Assembly (NCBI GenBank): GCA_050699035.1
Contig: JBOHDE010000141.1
Span: 1 to 10,232 of the forward strand
Direction: 5' to 3'
DNA: 10,232 nucleotides
Source: WHTB01 sp050699035
GTDB taxonomy: Bacteria > Actinomycetota > Actinomycetes > Propionibacteriales > Nocardioidaceae
Under the pieces are notes generated by a model. It saw only the letters and a program-made list of their open reading frames with translations, did no database searches and was not told the origin of the DNA. The number at the start of each line of letters is the position of its first letter. The stretch's first letter is position 1. Positions 1 through 6,197 of the stretch are shown in pieces. A program made the translations under genes and the position numbers.

Positions 1-251
1 CGGATCTCGTCGTCGGTCTGGAGCATGATCCCGCTGCCCTGGCTGATCCGGTCGATCCGGACGCCCAGCTCGGTGGCGGTCTCCAGGATCGCCTCGAAAG
101 CCTCGGGGCCCTCGACCGAGGCGATCTCGATTCGATACGGTCGCCCGTCCTCGAACGTCCCCGGTGAGTCGGCCACCGCCGGAGGACTGACCGTTTCGAG
201 TCCAGCTGCGGCAAGGGCACGACGCCCCCGAGTTCCGACCGAGTCGAGCAT
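1..251 (-). CDS. N-terminal part of a conserved protein, possibly U32-peptidase-like (cut by left edge)
   Basis: An uninterrupted reading frame of 83 codons runs leftward off the window from an ATG at 251-249. A strong AGGAGG site (minus strand, 261-256) lies 4 nt before the start. The protein opens with about 35 low-complexity residues (MLDSVGTRGRRALAAAG...), then a conserved-looking segment: PYRIEIASVEGPEAFEAILE, followed by LGVRIDRISQGSGIMLQTDD. From memory this resembles the N-terminus of actinobacterial proteins annotated as U32-type peptidases, but the catalytic part lies outside the window, so the family call is tentative. The leader carries a promoter and palindromic operator almost identical to those of the catabolic operon at 3755. 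This gene is therefore probably co-regulated with that operon, which is the best clue to its role. The existence of the gene is much surer than its function. Confidence 0.75.
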   Translation of the reverse strand, partial: MLDSVGTRGRRALAAAGLETVSPPAVADSPGTFEDGRPYRIEIASVEGPEAFEAILETATELGVRIDRISQGSGIMLQTDDEI

Positions 252-264
252 CGCGCCTCCTGAA

Positions 265-282
265 GGTTCAAAATACTGAACC
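265..282. promoter_or_regulatory. Palindromic operator 1 (IclR-type, GTTC-N8-GAAC)
   Basis: The site reads GGTTCAAAATACTGAACC: perfect 6-bp arms around an AT-rich 6-bp centre. Its 16-bp core (266-281) matches the core at 3678-3693 at 15 of 16 positions, differing only at the fifth base. It lies 16 bp beyond the -10 box of the leftward promoter and just before the ribosome binding site of the gene starting at 251, so a bound protein would block that transcript. Known IclR-family sites, such as those of PcaR-type regulators, also use GTTC/GAAC half-sites. The likely binder is the IclR-family protein encoded at 9724; that assignment is inferred. Confidence 0.7.
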
Positions 283-286
283 GAAC

Positions 287-300
287 TTCCTTATTGGGAA
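287..300. promoter_or_regulatory. Second weaker palindrome beside operator 1
   Basis: TTCCTTATTGGGAA has 4-bp arms around 6 bp, the same TTC-N8-GAA layout as operator 1. Its centre (293.5) is exactly 20 bp, about two helical turns, from that of operator 1 (273.5). It covers the predicted start point and touches the -10 box of the leftward promoter. It may be a low-affinity second site for the same protein; chance cannot be excluded. Confidence 0.3.
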
Positions 301-328
301 TCTATTCGGCTACCTTCCCGAGTGTCAA
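299..328 (-). promoter_or_regulatory. Predicted sigma-70-type promoter for the leftward gene at 251
   Basis: On the minus strand, a consensus TTGACA (328-323) is followed after 18 bp by TAGATT (304-299). A start near 292 would give a leader of about 41 nt that contains operator 1. The same two hexamers, with a 19-bp spacer, precede operator 2 at 3629-3659, which supports both being real. The aldehyde dehydrogenase gene facing the other way shows no equally good promoter. Confidence 0.55.
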
Positions 329-396
329 GACCCTGGGTGCATCCCGGCCACTGCGGATCCGGTCCGGTGGATCATCCACGACTGATGAGAGGCGAC

Positions 397-1971
397 ATGA
401 CGCAAGAAGGCACGTCCCGTGAGCGCGTGCAGGACATCAGCTGGGTCAACCCGCGAGACCGCTCCGAGGTCGGCACCGGCGTACCGCTCTCCACGGCAGC
501 CGACGTCACCCATGCAGCCGGGCAAGCGGGCCAGGCCGCTTCGGTGCTGGCCGAGCGCTCCCTCGCCGAACGGGTGGACTTGCTCGAGGCGGTGGCCGGC
601 GCGTTGGAACGCAGCCGTCCGGCTCTCGTGCTCCTCGCCGACGAGGAGACTGCCCTCGGCGAAGCCCGGCTGAACGCCGAACTGACCCGCACGGTTCACC
701 AGCTGCGCTTCCTTGCCGACGTCATCGGCGACGGTTCGTTCCTCGATGCCACCATCGACCTCGCCGAGGAGGCCACCGCGCTGGGAGCCGTTCCCGACCT
801 CCGTCGGGCCGGACGGGCGATCGGACCGGTCGCGGTCTTCGCCGCGAGCAACTTCCCGTTCGCGTTCTCGGTCGCGGGAGGCGACACCGCGAGTGCCCTC
901 GCCGCGGGATGCCCAGTGGTCGTGAAGGCCCATCCCGGGCACCCGCGCCTCTCGGCCGAGACGGGCCGCGTCGTGCAGCGGGCGTTGGCGTCGGTGGGAT
1001 CCCCGGAGGGCACGTTGGCCGTCGTGCACGGGTGGGAGGCCGGCTCCGCGCTCGTCCGGGCGCCGGAGATCTGCGCGGTCGGCTTCACCGGCTCGCAGCA
1101 GGGCGGTCGCGCCCTGTGGAATCTGGCGAACGCCAGGCCCGAGCCCATCCCGTTCTTCGGCGAGCTCGGCAGTCTGAACCCGGTCGTCGTCACGCCAGCG
1201 GCGCTGCGCCGGCGCGCGGACGAGATTGCGGCGGGTTTCGTCGCGTCGTTCACGCTCGGCGGAGGCCAGTTCTGCACGAAGCCGGGGCTGATGTTCGTCC
1301 CGGCCGGCGGCGGGCTCGACGCACCGCTGCGCCGGGCGGTCGCCGACATCTCCGGCGGGTTCATGCTGACGCCGCAGATCCGTGACGCGTTGGCCGCTGG
1401 CGTTGCGAGGTTCGAGCAGCTCGACGGGGTCGAGTCGCTCGCCGAAGGCGACGAGTCCACGGGTGGCCTGTTCGCTCCGGCGCGCTTGTTCCGCATCCGC
1501 GCGAGCGACCTCGCCAACAGCCGACGCGCCTTGCTGGATGAGTGCTTCGGCCCGGTCTCCGTCATCGTCGAGTACGCCGACGACGACGAGCTGTTCGCTG
1601 CGTTGGCCCTGGTCCCCGGGTCGCTGACGTTCACCGTGCACGCCGACTCCTCCGGTGACCCGTTGGCCCCCTCCTTGATGACACACGCCTCCACGCGCGC
1701 TGGTCGGGTCATCGTGAACGGGTGGCCGACCGGTGTCGCGGTGCGTCACGCGATGCACCATGGCGGGCCCCACCCGACGTCGACGACGCCTGCAGCCACG
1801 TCAGTCGGAAGTGGGGCCCTGCAGCGGTTCCTCGTCCCGGTGTGCTTCCAGAACGTCCCGGACGAACTGCTGCCCCCGCCATTGCGCAACGCCAATCCCT
1901 GGGGCATCAGGCGCCGCGTGAACGGGCAGCTCACTGTCGAGCCGATCCAGCAAGGGCGAGAGGCGAGCTGA
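397..1971 (+). CDS. NADP-type aldehyde dehydrogenase, alpha-ketoglutarate-semialdehyde (2,5-dioxopentanoate) dehydrogenase group
   Basis: This 524-residue soluble enzyme would oxidise an aldehyde to an acid with NAD(P)+. Features read in the translation: the nucleotide-binding stretch GPVAVFAASNFPFAFSVAGG, the VVVKAHPGHP segment typical of this group, VGFTGSQQGG, the general-base glutamate E256 in FFGELGSLNP, and the nucleophile C293 in GGGQFCTKPG. The C-terminal RFLVPVCFQNVPDELLPP is also characteristic. Length and motifs fit the family that turns 2,5-dioxopentanoate into 2-oxoglutarate at the end of sugar-acid and hydroxyproline breakdown, but substrates vary within it. The ATG at 397 is preferred because GAGAGG lies 4 nt upstream; a GTG at 322 in the same frame would add 25 unlikely residues and overlaps the divergent promoter. 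It shares its upstream region with the gene at 251, so operator 1 may affect it too. Family call firm, substrate open. Confidence 0.93.
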   Translation: MTQEGTSRERVQDISWVNPRDRSEVGTGVPLSTAADVTHAAGQAGQAASVLAERSLAERVDLLEAVAGALERSRPALVLLADEETALGEARLNAELTRTVHQLRFLADVIGDGSFLDATIDLAEEATALGAVPDLRRAGRAIGPVAVFAASNFPFAFSVAGGDTASALAAGCPVVVKAHPGHPRLSAETGRVVQRALASVGSPEGTLAVVHGWEAGSALVRAPEICAVGFTGSQQGGRALWNLANARPEPIPFFGELGSLNPVVVTPAALRRRADEIAAGFVASFTLGGGQFCTKPGLMFVPAGGGLDAPLRRAVADISGGFMLTPQIRDALAAGVARFEQLDGVESLAEGDESTGGLFAPARLFRIRASDLANSRRALLDECFGPVSVIVEYADDDELFAALALVPGSLTFTVHADSSGDPLAPSLMTHASTRAGRVIVNGWPTGVAVRHAMHHGGPHPTSTTPAATSVGSGALQRFLVPVCFQNVPDELLPPPLRNANPWGIRRRVNGQLTVEPIQQGREAS

Positions 1972-1974
1972 CCA

Positions 1975-3582
1975 TCAGCCCTGCTTCGTCAGGAACCGCT
2001 CCAGCACGTTGCGTACGACCTGCGACAGCACCCTGTCGATGGGCAGGGACGTGACAAAGCTGATCGAACCGGCCGCGAAGACCGCACCCCCGCTCGAGGT
2101 GGAGTACGTCGCGATCTCGGCGCCGCCCCCATCGGGGTTCGTGCCTCGCGCCACCACCTCGAGGTCGGGGGGCGAGCTCGGTGAGCGCTTGTCCGTCTCG
2201 TGCCCGGAGGCGCCGCCGGGAATCCTGGTGTTCAGCGACTCGTCCCCCACCAGGTCACCGGCCGAGACCCCGGTCCCCGCGAACACCCAATGGTCCGGGG
2301 CGACGACCTCGTACGGAGCGGCTGTGAGCAGCCCGGCCCGGGTGTAGCCCACGCCGAGCAGCGCGGCCTCCGGCTCGTGGACAAGGCCGAACCGGCTCTC
2401 GACCTCGGCGCGGCGGGGCTCGAGCTCGGTGGCGTCCCCGTTGAGCACCGTCATGGTGGCGGTGTCATCGTGCAGCTCCACCGCACAGTTCACCCCGTTG
2501 CCGCCCAGGTAGACGAGCCGCCCGCCTTCCTCGCGGACCCACTGCTTCACCCGCTCGTACATCCCGACCGTCCAGTACTCGGGATGCGTGTTGAGCATGA
2601 GCACGTGGTACGCCGACAGGTCGAGCTCTCCGCGGGCCAGCTGGCTCTCGGCGTAGAGGTCGTACCCGAAGCCCTCCCGCTCGAGCCAGCCAAGCAGCCG
2701 CCACTCGGCGGCAGCGAGCGCGCACGCGTCGCGCCGCAGAATGGGATCGGTGACCTGCTCGCCAACCGCCACCTGGTTGCCCGGCTCGGGTCGGTCGAAC
2801 GTCAGGGGCGGATAGGTGCTTGACCGCCACTCCTCGTGACCGCGCTCGCGGTACCTCGGCATGCTGACGCGCCGGTCGACGTCCGGCAACGGGGGTAAGG
2901 ACTCGGCGTAGACGTAGTTGCTGCGGCCGCCGAACGAGTTGTAGGCGTTCCACGTGAGGTCCGATGCGAGCACGGCGATGTCGGACGCCGGCTGCGGCGG
3001 GGCCACGACCCACGGGCAGGTGACGACACTGCCGTCCTCGGCATGGACGTGGACGAAGTACAGGCCGCTGCGGTCTGGTGCGGTGAGCAGGCGGGGCGAG
3101 GCGCCGACGCCGGGCCCGATGGTCAGGCCGACCTGACTCCAGCCGACGCCAGTAGCGACGAAGTCGCCGTCGGGGAGTGCCTGGCGCAGGCCACCCGGCG
3201 GATGCTCGCCATGCCCGACGTGGGCGACGAACTCGGGCGTCAGGCCGTAGCGCCAGAGCTCGGCCCGATACGCACTCGGCGAGGAGACCCGCAGCTCGCA
3301 CCGTTCTCCCCCGCGCGCCGCCTTCGGCCACACGTATCCCAGAAGCTGGTCGCGGAGCAGCCTGAACTGCACCGGCTCGCCGTCGGCAACTCGAACCCGC
3401 GTGAGCTTGCTCCCGTACCCCGCGCAGGCCAGAGCGACGTCGTAGTCGCCCGCGGGCAACCCCACCCGGACGGCGCCCGACGCCGACGACCTGCCTTCGT
3501 ACGTACCATCGGCACCCTGGAACTCGAGCATGGCGCCGGCGAGAGCAACGAAGTTCTCGTCGCTGACCCAACCGACCAGCAT
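1975..3582 (-). CDS. N,N-dimethylformamidase large-subunit-like protein with N-terminal beta-sandwich domain
   Basis: 535 residues, no signal peptide or membrane segment. Residues about 1-75 (GAVRVGLPAGDYDVALACAG) look like a carboxypeptidase-regulatory or transthyretin-like beta sandwich. From about residue 200 the protein matches the C-terminal domain of the N,N-dimethylformamidase beta subunit: ASDLTWNAYNSFGGRSNYVY, LNTHPEYWTVGMYERV, and RLVYLGGNGVN. In the characterised enzyme a mononuclear iron is held by a tyrosine plus a His-x-Glu pair; here H333 and E335 of HPEYW fit the pair, and Y214 of TWNAY is a candidate tyrosine (inference). That family hydrolyses an amide C-N bond, but most relatives have no proven substrate. 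The ATG at 3582 is chosen because AGGAG lies just upstream; a GTG at 3606 would add 8 residues without a good site. It diverges from the operon at 3755 and shares its control region. Its stop lies 3 bp from that of the aldehyde dehydrogenase. Confidence 0.88.
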   Translation of the reverse strand: MLVGWVSDENFVALAGAMLEFQGADGTYEGRSSASGAVRVGLPAGDYDVALACAGYGSKLTRVRVADGEPVQFRLLRDQLLGYVWPKAARGGERCELRVSSPSAYRAELWRYGLTPEFVAHVGHGEHPPGGLRQALPDGDFVATGVGWSQVGLTIGPGVGASPRLLTAPDRSGLYFVHVHAEDGSVVTCPWVVAPPQPASDIAVLASDLTWNAYNSFGGRSNYVYAESLPPLPDVDRRVSMPRYRERGHEEWRSSTYPPLTFDRPEPGNQVAVGEQVTDPILRRDACALAAAEWRLLGWLEREGFGYDLYAESQLARGELDLSAYHVLMLNTHPEYWTVGMYERVKQWVREEGGRLVYLGGNGVNCAVELHDDTATMTVLNGDATELEPRRAEVESRFGLVHEPEAALLGVGYTRAGLLTAAPYEVVAPDHWVFAGTGVSAGDLVGDESLNTRIPGGASGHETDKRSPSSPPDLEVVARGTNPDGGGAEIATYSTSSGGAVFAAGSISFVTSLPIDRVLSQVVRNVLERFLTKQG

Positions 3583-3598
3583 CTGATCTCCTGACTGA

Positions 3599-3614
3599 CC
3601 ACGCACGCGCGTGG
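3599..3614. promoter_or_regulatory. Short perfect hairpin in the leader of the dimethylformamidase-like gene
   Basis: CCACGC and GCGTGG form 6-bp perfect arms around a 4-nt loop (ACGC), all G/C-rich. It sits 16 bp upstream of the ATG at 3582, next to the AGGAG site. It could affect translation or mRNA stability of the leftward transcript. Short GC-rich inverted repeats are common in such DNA, so it may be incidental. It lacks a T-run and is not a typical terminator. Confidence 0.3.
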
Positions 3615-3628
3615 CCGTCGCCCGCCCG

Positions 3629-3659
3629 TTGACATTGCTCCCGAAGCGTTGCTTAGATT
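3629..3659 (+). promoter_or_regulatory. Predicted sigma-70-type promoter of the operon beginning at 3755
   Basis: TTGACA (3629-3634) is followed after 19 bp by TAGATT (3654-3659). An alternative register, TTAGAT after 18 bp, is possible. A start near 3666 would give a leader of about 89 nt, with operator 2 roughly 9-30 nt into it. That position suits repression by blocking the polymerase. The same hexamers occur before operator 1 on the opposite strand. Confidence 0.55.
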
Positions 3660-3674
3660 ACTACCTGCGGAACT

Positions 3675-3696
3675 CTCGTTCCAAATACTGAACGAG
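3675..3696. promoter_or_regulatory. Palindromic operator 2 (IclR-type, GTTC-N8-GAAC)
   Basis: Perfect 7-bp arms CTCGTTC (3675-3681) and GAACGAG (3690-3696) flank an 8-bp AT-rich centre, CAAATACT. The inner 16 bp (3678-3693) match operator 1 at 15 of 16 positions. It lies 15 bp after the -10 box of the rightward promoter and upstream of the leftward gene at 3582, so one protein could control both directions. A further GGAAC half-site at 3669-3673 forms a second inverted repeat with GTTCC at 3678-3682. The probable binder is the IclR-family regulator encoded at 9724. Confidence 0.75.
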
Positions 3697-3754
3697 ATAT
3701 GCACGGGCTGCGCCACGTCCCTGTCTGAGGTACACGGAGCGGGAGGAACCGACA

Positions 3755-6184
3755 ATGCCCATCCCACGGCGCACCCGAACACCGAGCAGCCGCCGGGTCA
3801 GATTAACCGCGCTGCTGTCGACCGCGTTGCTCGTGCCGCTGGCGGCGACCGCGATCGGTGGCACCGCCAGCGCTGATCCGGCCGATGTCTGCGGACCCGA
3901 CCGGTCGACACCGACCCTGAGCGCCGACTACAAGACTGCCGTCGGCGCCGCACTCGAGTCCGGCCCCGACGTGTGGGGCGAAGAGCTGTTGTCCCGGCCC
4001 GAAGGCCCGACGTACGACAACATCAAGGACTACCTGACGCCACTCATGCATGTCCGCCAGCCGGCAACCCGTGGCCCGATGACGGCGACGGAGGTCTACT
4101 ACCTCCCCTTCGGAGTCCCCCAGGGCCTGTCCGGGCGGGGGTCCATCGCACTGCATGTCGCGGATGGCAGCCAGATCATCACCAACCAGTGGAGCCACCG
4201 GGATCTGCAGGTCTTCGTCGGCGACGGCACCGAGCGTTACGGCGAGTGCCTCGGCGCCCTCGACGGCCCGCGGCTCGGCGACGGCTACCTTCCGGTGCTC
4301 GAGGTCGGCTACACCGACGCCGACGGCGTCACGTACCAGCAGGAGTCCTTCGCGACCTACCTCCCCGGTACGAGCCAGCTCGCCAGCTACGTGAAGATCA
4401 CCGCCGAGGCCAGTGGCGACGACCACCGGGCCGTGATCCGGCTGCGTGACTTCTGCGGGGTGAACTGCCACCCGGTCGTCGAGGGCAACCGGCTCGTGCT
4501 CGGCGGCAAGACGTACCTCTACTTCGGACCCGGCGCGTCGTTCGACGGCACCGACCTCAGCTACGACCTCGATCTGTCCGGTGGCGAGCAGACGGTCTAC
4601 CTGGTCCGGCTCAACGAGGCCGCTCCAGCACCCGAGGTGCGGGCCGACGAGGCCGGGCACACCGCCGCCTCGGCACGCACCACGGCGTACTGGGACGGGC
4701 GCCTCTCCGACGGCGCCACAATCGATGTCCCTGAACCGCTGGTGACGAACGCGGTCAAGGGCCTGGAAGTCCAGAACCTCCTGACGACCTGGCGGTACAG
4801 CCTCGGCAACGCGTACGAGGCCTTCTATCAGCCGGAGAGCAATGACACGGTGGAGACCTTGGGGCACCTGGGCTTCAACGAGGTCTACCGGTCTGCGCTG
4901 GTAGATCTGCTGCCCAAGTCAAAGGCTGCCAACCGACGCAACTGGGAGATCGGCACCAAGCTCTTCCACGCAGCGGACTACTACCGGCTGACGAAGGACC
5001 GCTCCTTCATCGACGAGAACGAGGCGACGCATGTCCGCTACCTCGACGACCTCGTCGCCCAGAACGCGGCAGACCCCAACCACCTCCTGGCGCGGCAGCA
5101 GTACTCCAGCGACATCCCCCTCGGCGTCTACGGGTTGCATCAGATCGGGGTCGCCCAGCGGGGTGTACAGGCCATCGCCGAGGTATGGCGTGACCTGGGC
5201 AAGGCCGACCTCGCGAACCGCGCCGCCGACTTCGCCGCAAGCCTCGAGTCGAGCTACCAGGATGCGGTCAAGGCGTCGCAGGTCACGTTGCCGGACGGCT
5301 CGCTCTTCACGCCAGTCATGCTGCTTGATGGCTTCCAGCCATGGGACCCGATCACGGCCGAGAAGCTCGGCGGGTACTGGAACCTCGTCGCACACTACGG
5401 GTTCGGAGCCAAGGTGTACGCACCCGGCAGTGAGGAGGCGCGGCGCACCCTGCAGTACAACTACGACCACGGAGCCCGGCTGCTCGGACTGCTCCGCGCG
5501 CGCGACTCGGGCAACACCAACGTGTACGAGGTGCAGCAGCTGAAGTTCCTCGCCGACAACGACCAGGCCGACCAGCTCGTCCTCAGCCTGTACGGGAAGC
5601 TGGCCCACGGCATGACGCGTGGGACGTTCGTCTCCGGCGAGGCCCACAACGTCGGCCCGATCCTCACCAAGTGGCCCACCTGCCGGGGCAAGCCGGGCTG
5701 CGTGCCGCCGAGCGTCACCGACGGCTGGACCGAGGACGAGTACTACCGAGCGATGTACATGCCGCCGAACAGCGCGAACAACACCTCCTTCCTGGAGGCG
5801 TTGCGACTGATGCTCGTCCACACCCGCACCGACCGGTTGGACCGGCCGACCGGGCTCAACCTGGCCTACGCGACCCCGCGCGGCTGGCTCGAGCAGGGCA
5901 AGTCGATTCGGGTCGCCGACCTGCCGACCGAGTTCGGGACGCTCGCGTACGAGATCACGTCCAACATCGACCACCACCAGGTGACGGCCGAGGTCGATGT
6001 TCCGTCACGCGACGCCATCGACCACCTGTCGTTGCGCGTCCGCGTGCCGAGCGGCAAGGAGATGGCGTACGTGCTGGTCAACGGGCGCGCCTGGAAGGAG
6101 TTCGACCGAGACGACGAGACCGTCGACCTGTCGGGGCTGACCGGGCACGTGAGCATCAAGGTCCTCTACCGGACGGCGCGGTGA
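3755..6184 (+). CDS. Secreted six-hairpin (alpha/alpha barrel) glycosidase-like protein
   Basis: 809 residues, first gene of the operon, ATG 8 nt after GGAGG. Residues 1-40 form a signal peptide: a basic start with RRTRTPSSRR, a hydrophobic run LTALLSTALLVPLAATAIGG, and a TASA cleavage site before D41. The twin arginines resemble a Tat signal, but the SRRVRL match is imperfect, so Sec or Tat export is open. The first 300 or so residues look beta-rich. About residues 325-700 are helical repeats with aromatic and acidic residues (NRRNWEIGTKLFHAADYYRL, ARQQYSSDIPLGVYGLHQIG, WTEDEYYRAMYMPP), as in (alpha/alpha)6 glycosidases. A short beta domain ends the protein. Six cysteines in the mature region allow three disulfides. 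I cannot place it in a numbered glycoside hydrolase family or name the catalytic acids. It probably attacks an extracellular glycoside or polysaccharide for the downstream enzymes. Gene and secretion sure; activity moderate. Confidence 0.85.
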   Translation: MPIPRRTRTPSSRRVRLTALLSTALLVPLAATAIGGTASADPADVCGPDRSTPTLSADYKTAVGAALESGPDVWGEELLSRPEGPTYDNIKDYLTPLMHVRQPATRGPMTATEVYYLPFGVPQGLSGRGSIALHVADGSQIITNQWSHRDLQVFVGDGTERYGECLGALDGPRLGDGYLPVLEVGYTDADGVTYQQESFATYLPGTSQLASYVKITAEASGDDHRAVIRLRDFCGVNCHPVVEGNRLVLGGKTYLYFGPGASFDGTDLSYDLDLSGGEQTVYLVRLNEAAPAPEVRADEAGHTAASARTTAYWDGRLSDGATIDVPEPLVTNAVKGLEVQNLLTTWRYSLGNAYEAFYQPESNDTVETLGHLGFNEVYRSALVDLLPKSKAANRRNWEIGTKLFHAADYYRLTKDRSFIDENEATHVRYLDDLVAQNAADPNHLLARQQYSSDIPLGVYGLHQIGVAQRGVQAIAEVWRDLGKADLANRAADFAASLESSYQDAVKASQVTLPDGSLFTPVMLLDGFQPWDPITAEKLGGYWNLVAHYGFGAKVYAPGSEEARRTLQYNYDHGARLLGLLRARDSGNTNVYEVQQLKFLADNDQADQLVLSLYGKLAHGMTRGTFVSGEAHNVGPILTKWPTCRGKPGCVPPSVTDGWTEDEYYRAMYMPPNSANNTSFLEALRLMLVHTRTDRLDRPTGLNLAYATPRGWLEQGKSIRVADLPTEFGTLAYEITSNIDHHQVTAEVDVPSRDAIDHLSLRVRVPSGKEMAYVLVNGRAWKEFDRDDETVDLSGLTGHVSIKVLYRTAR

Positions 6185-6197
6185 CAAGATCAACACG

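Noticed and set aside
25..279. Plus-strand frame of 84 codons at the left edge
   Set aside because: It is antisense to the leftward gene, which has an AGGAGG site and conserved-looking protein sequence.
322..396. Upstream GTG start for the aldehyde dehydrogenase
   Set aside because: It has no ribosome binding site, adds 25 residues unlike the family and overlaps the divergent TTGACA box; the ATG at 397 has GAGAGG.
325..1773. Long open frame (482 codons) antisense to the aldehyde dehydrogenase gene
   Set aside because: Composition is arginine- and glycine-rich with no recognisable motif, and the opposite strand carries complete catalytic motifs. Such frames arise readily in GC-rich DNA.
3599..3614. 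Terminator
   Set aside because: The 6-bp GC hairpin has no T-run on either strand and lies in a gene leader, so it is listed only as a leader hairpin.
3803..4867. Antisense frame of 354 codons, and similar ones at 4919-5977 and 6722-7783
   Set aside because: They mirror codon positions of well-supported plus-strand genes, lack ribosome binding sites and show no protein-family features.
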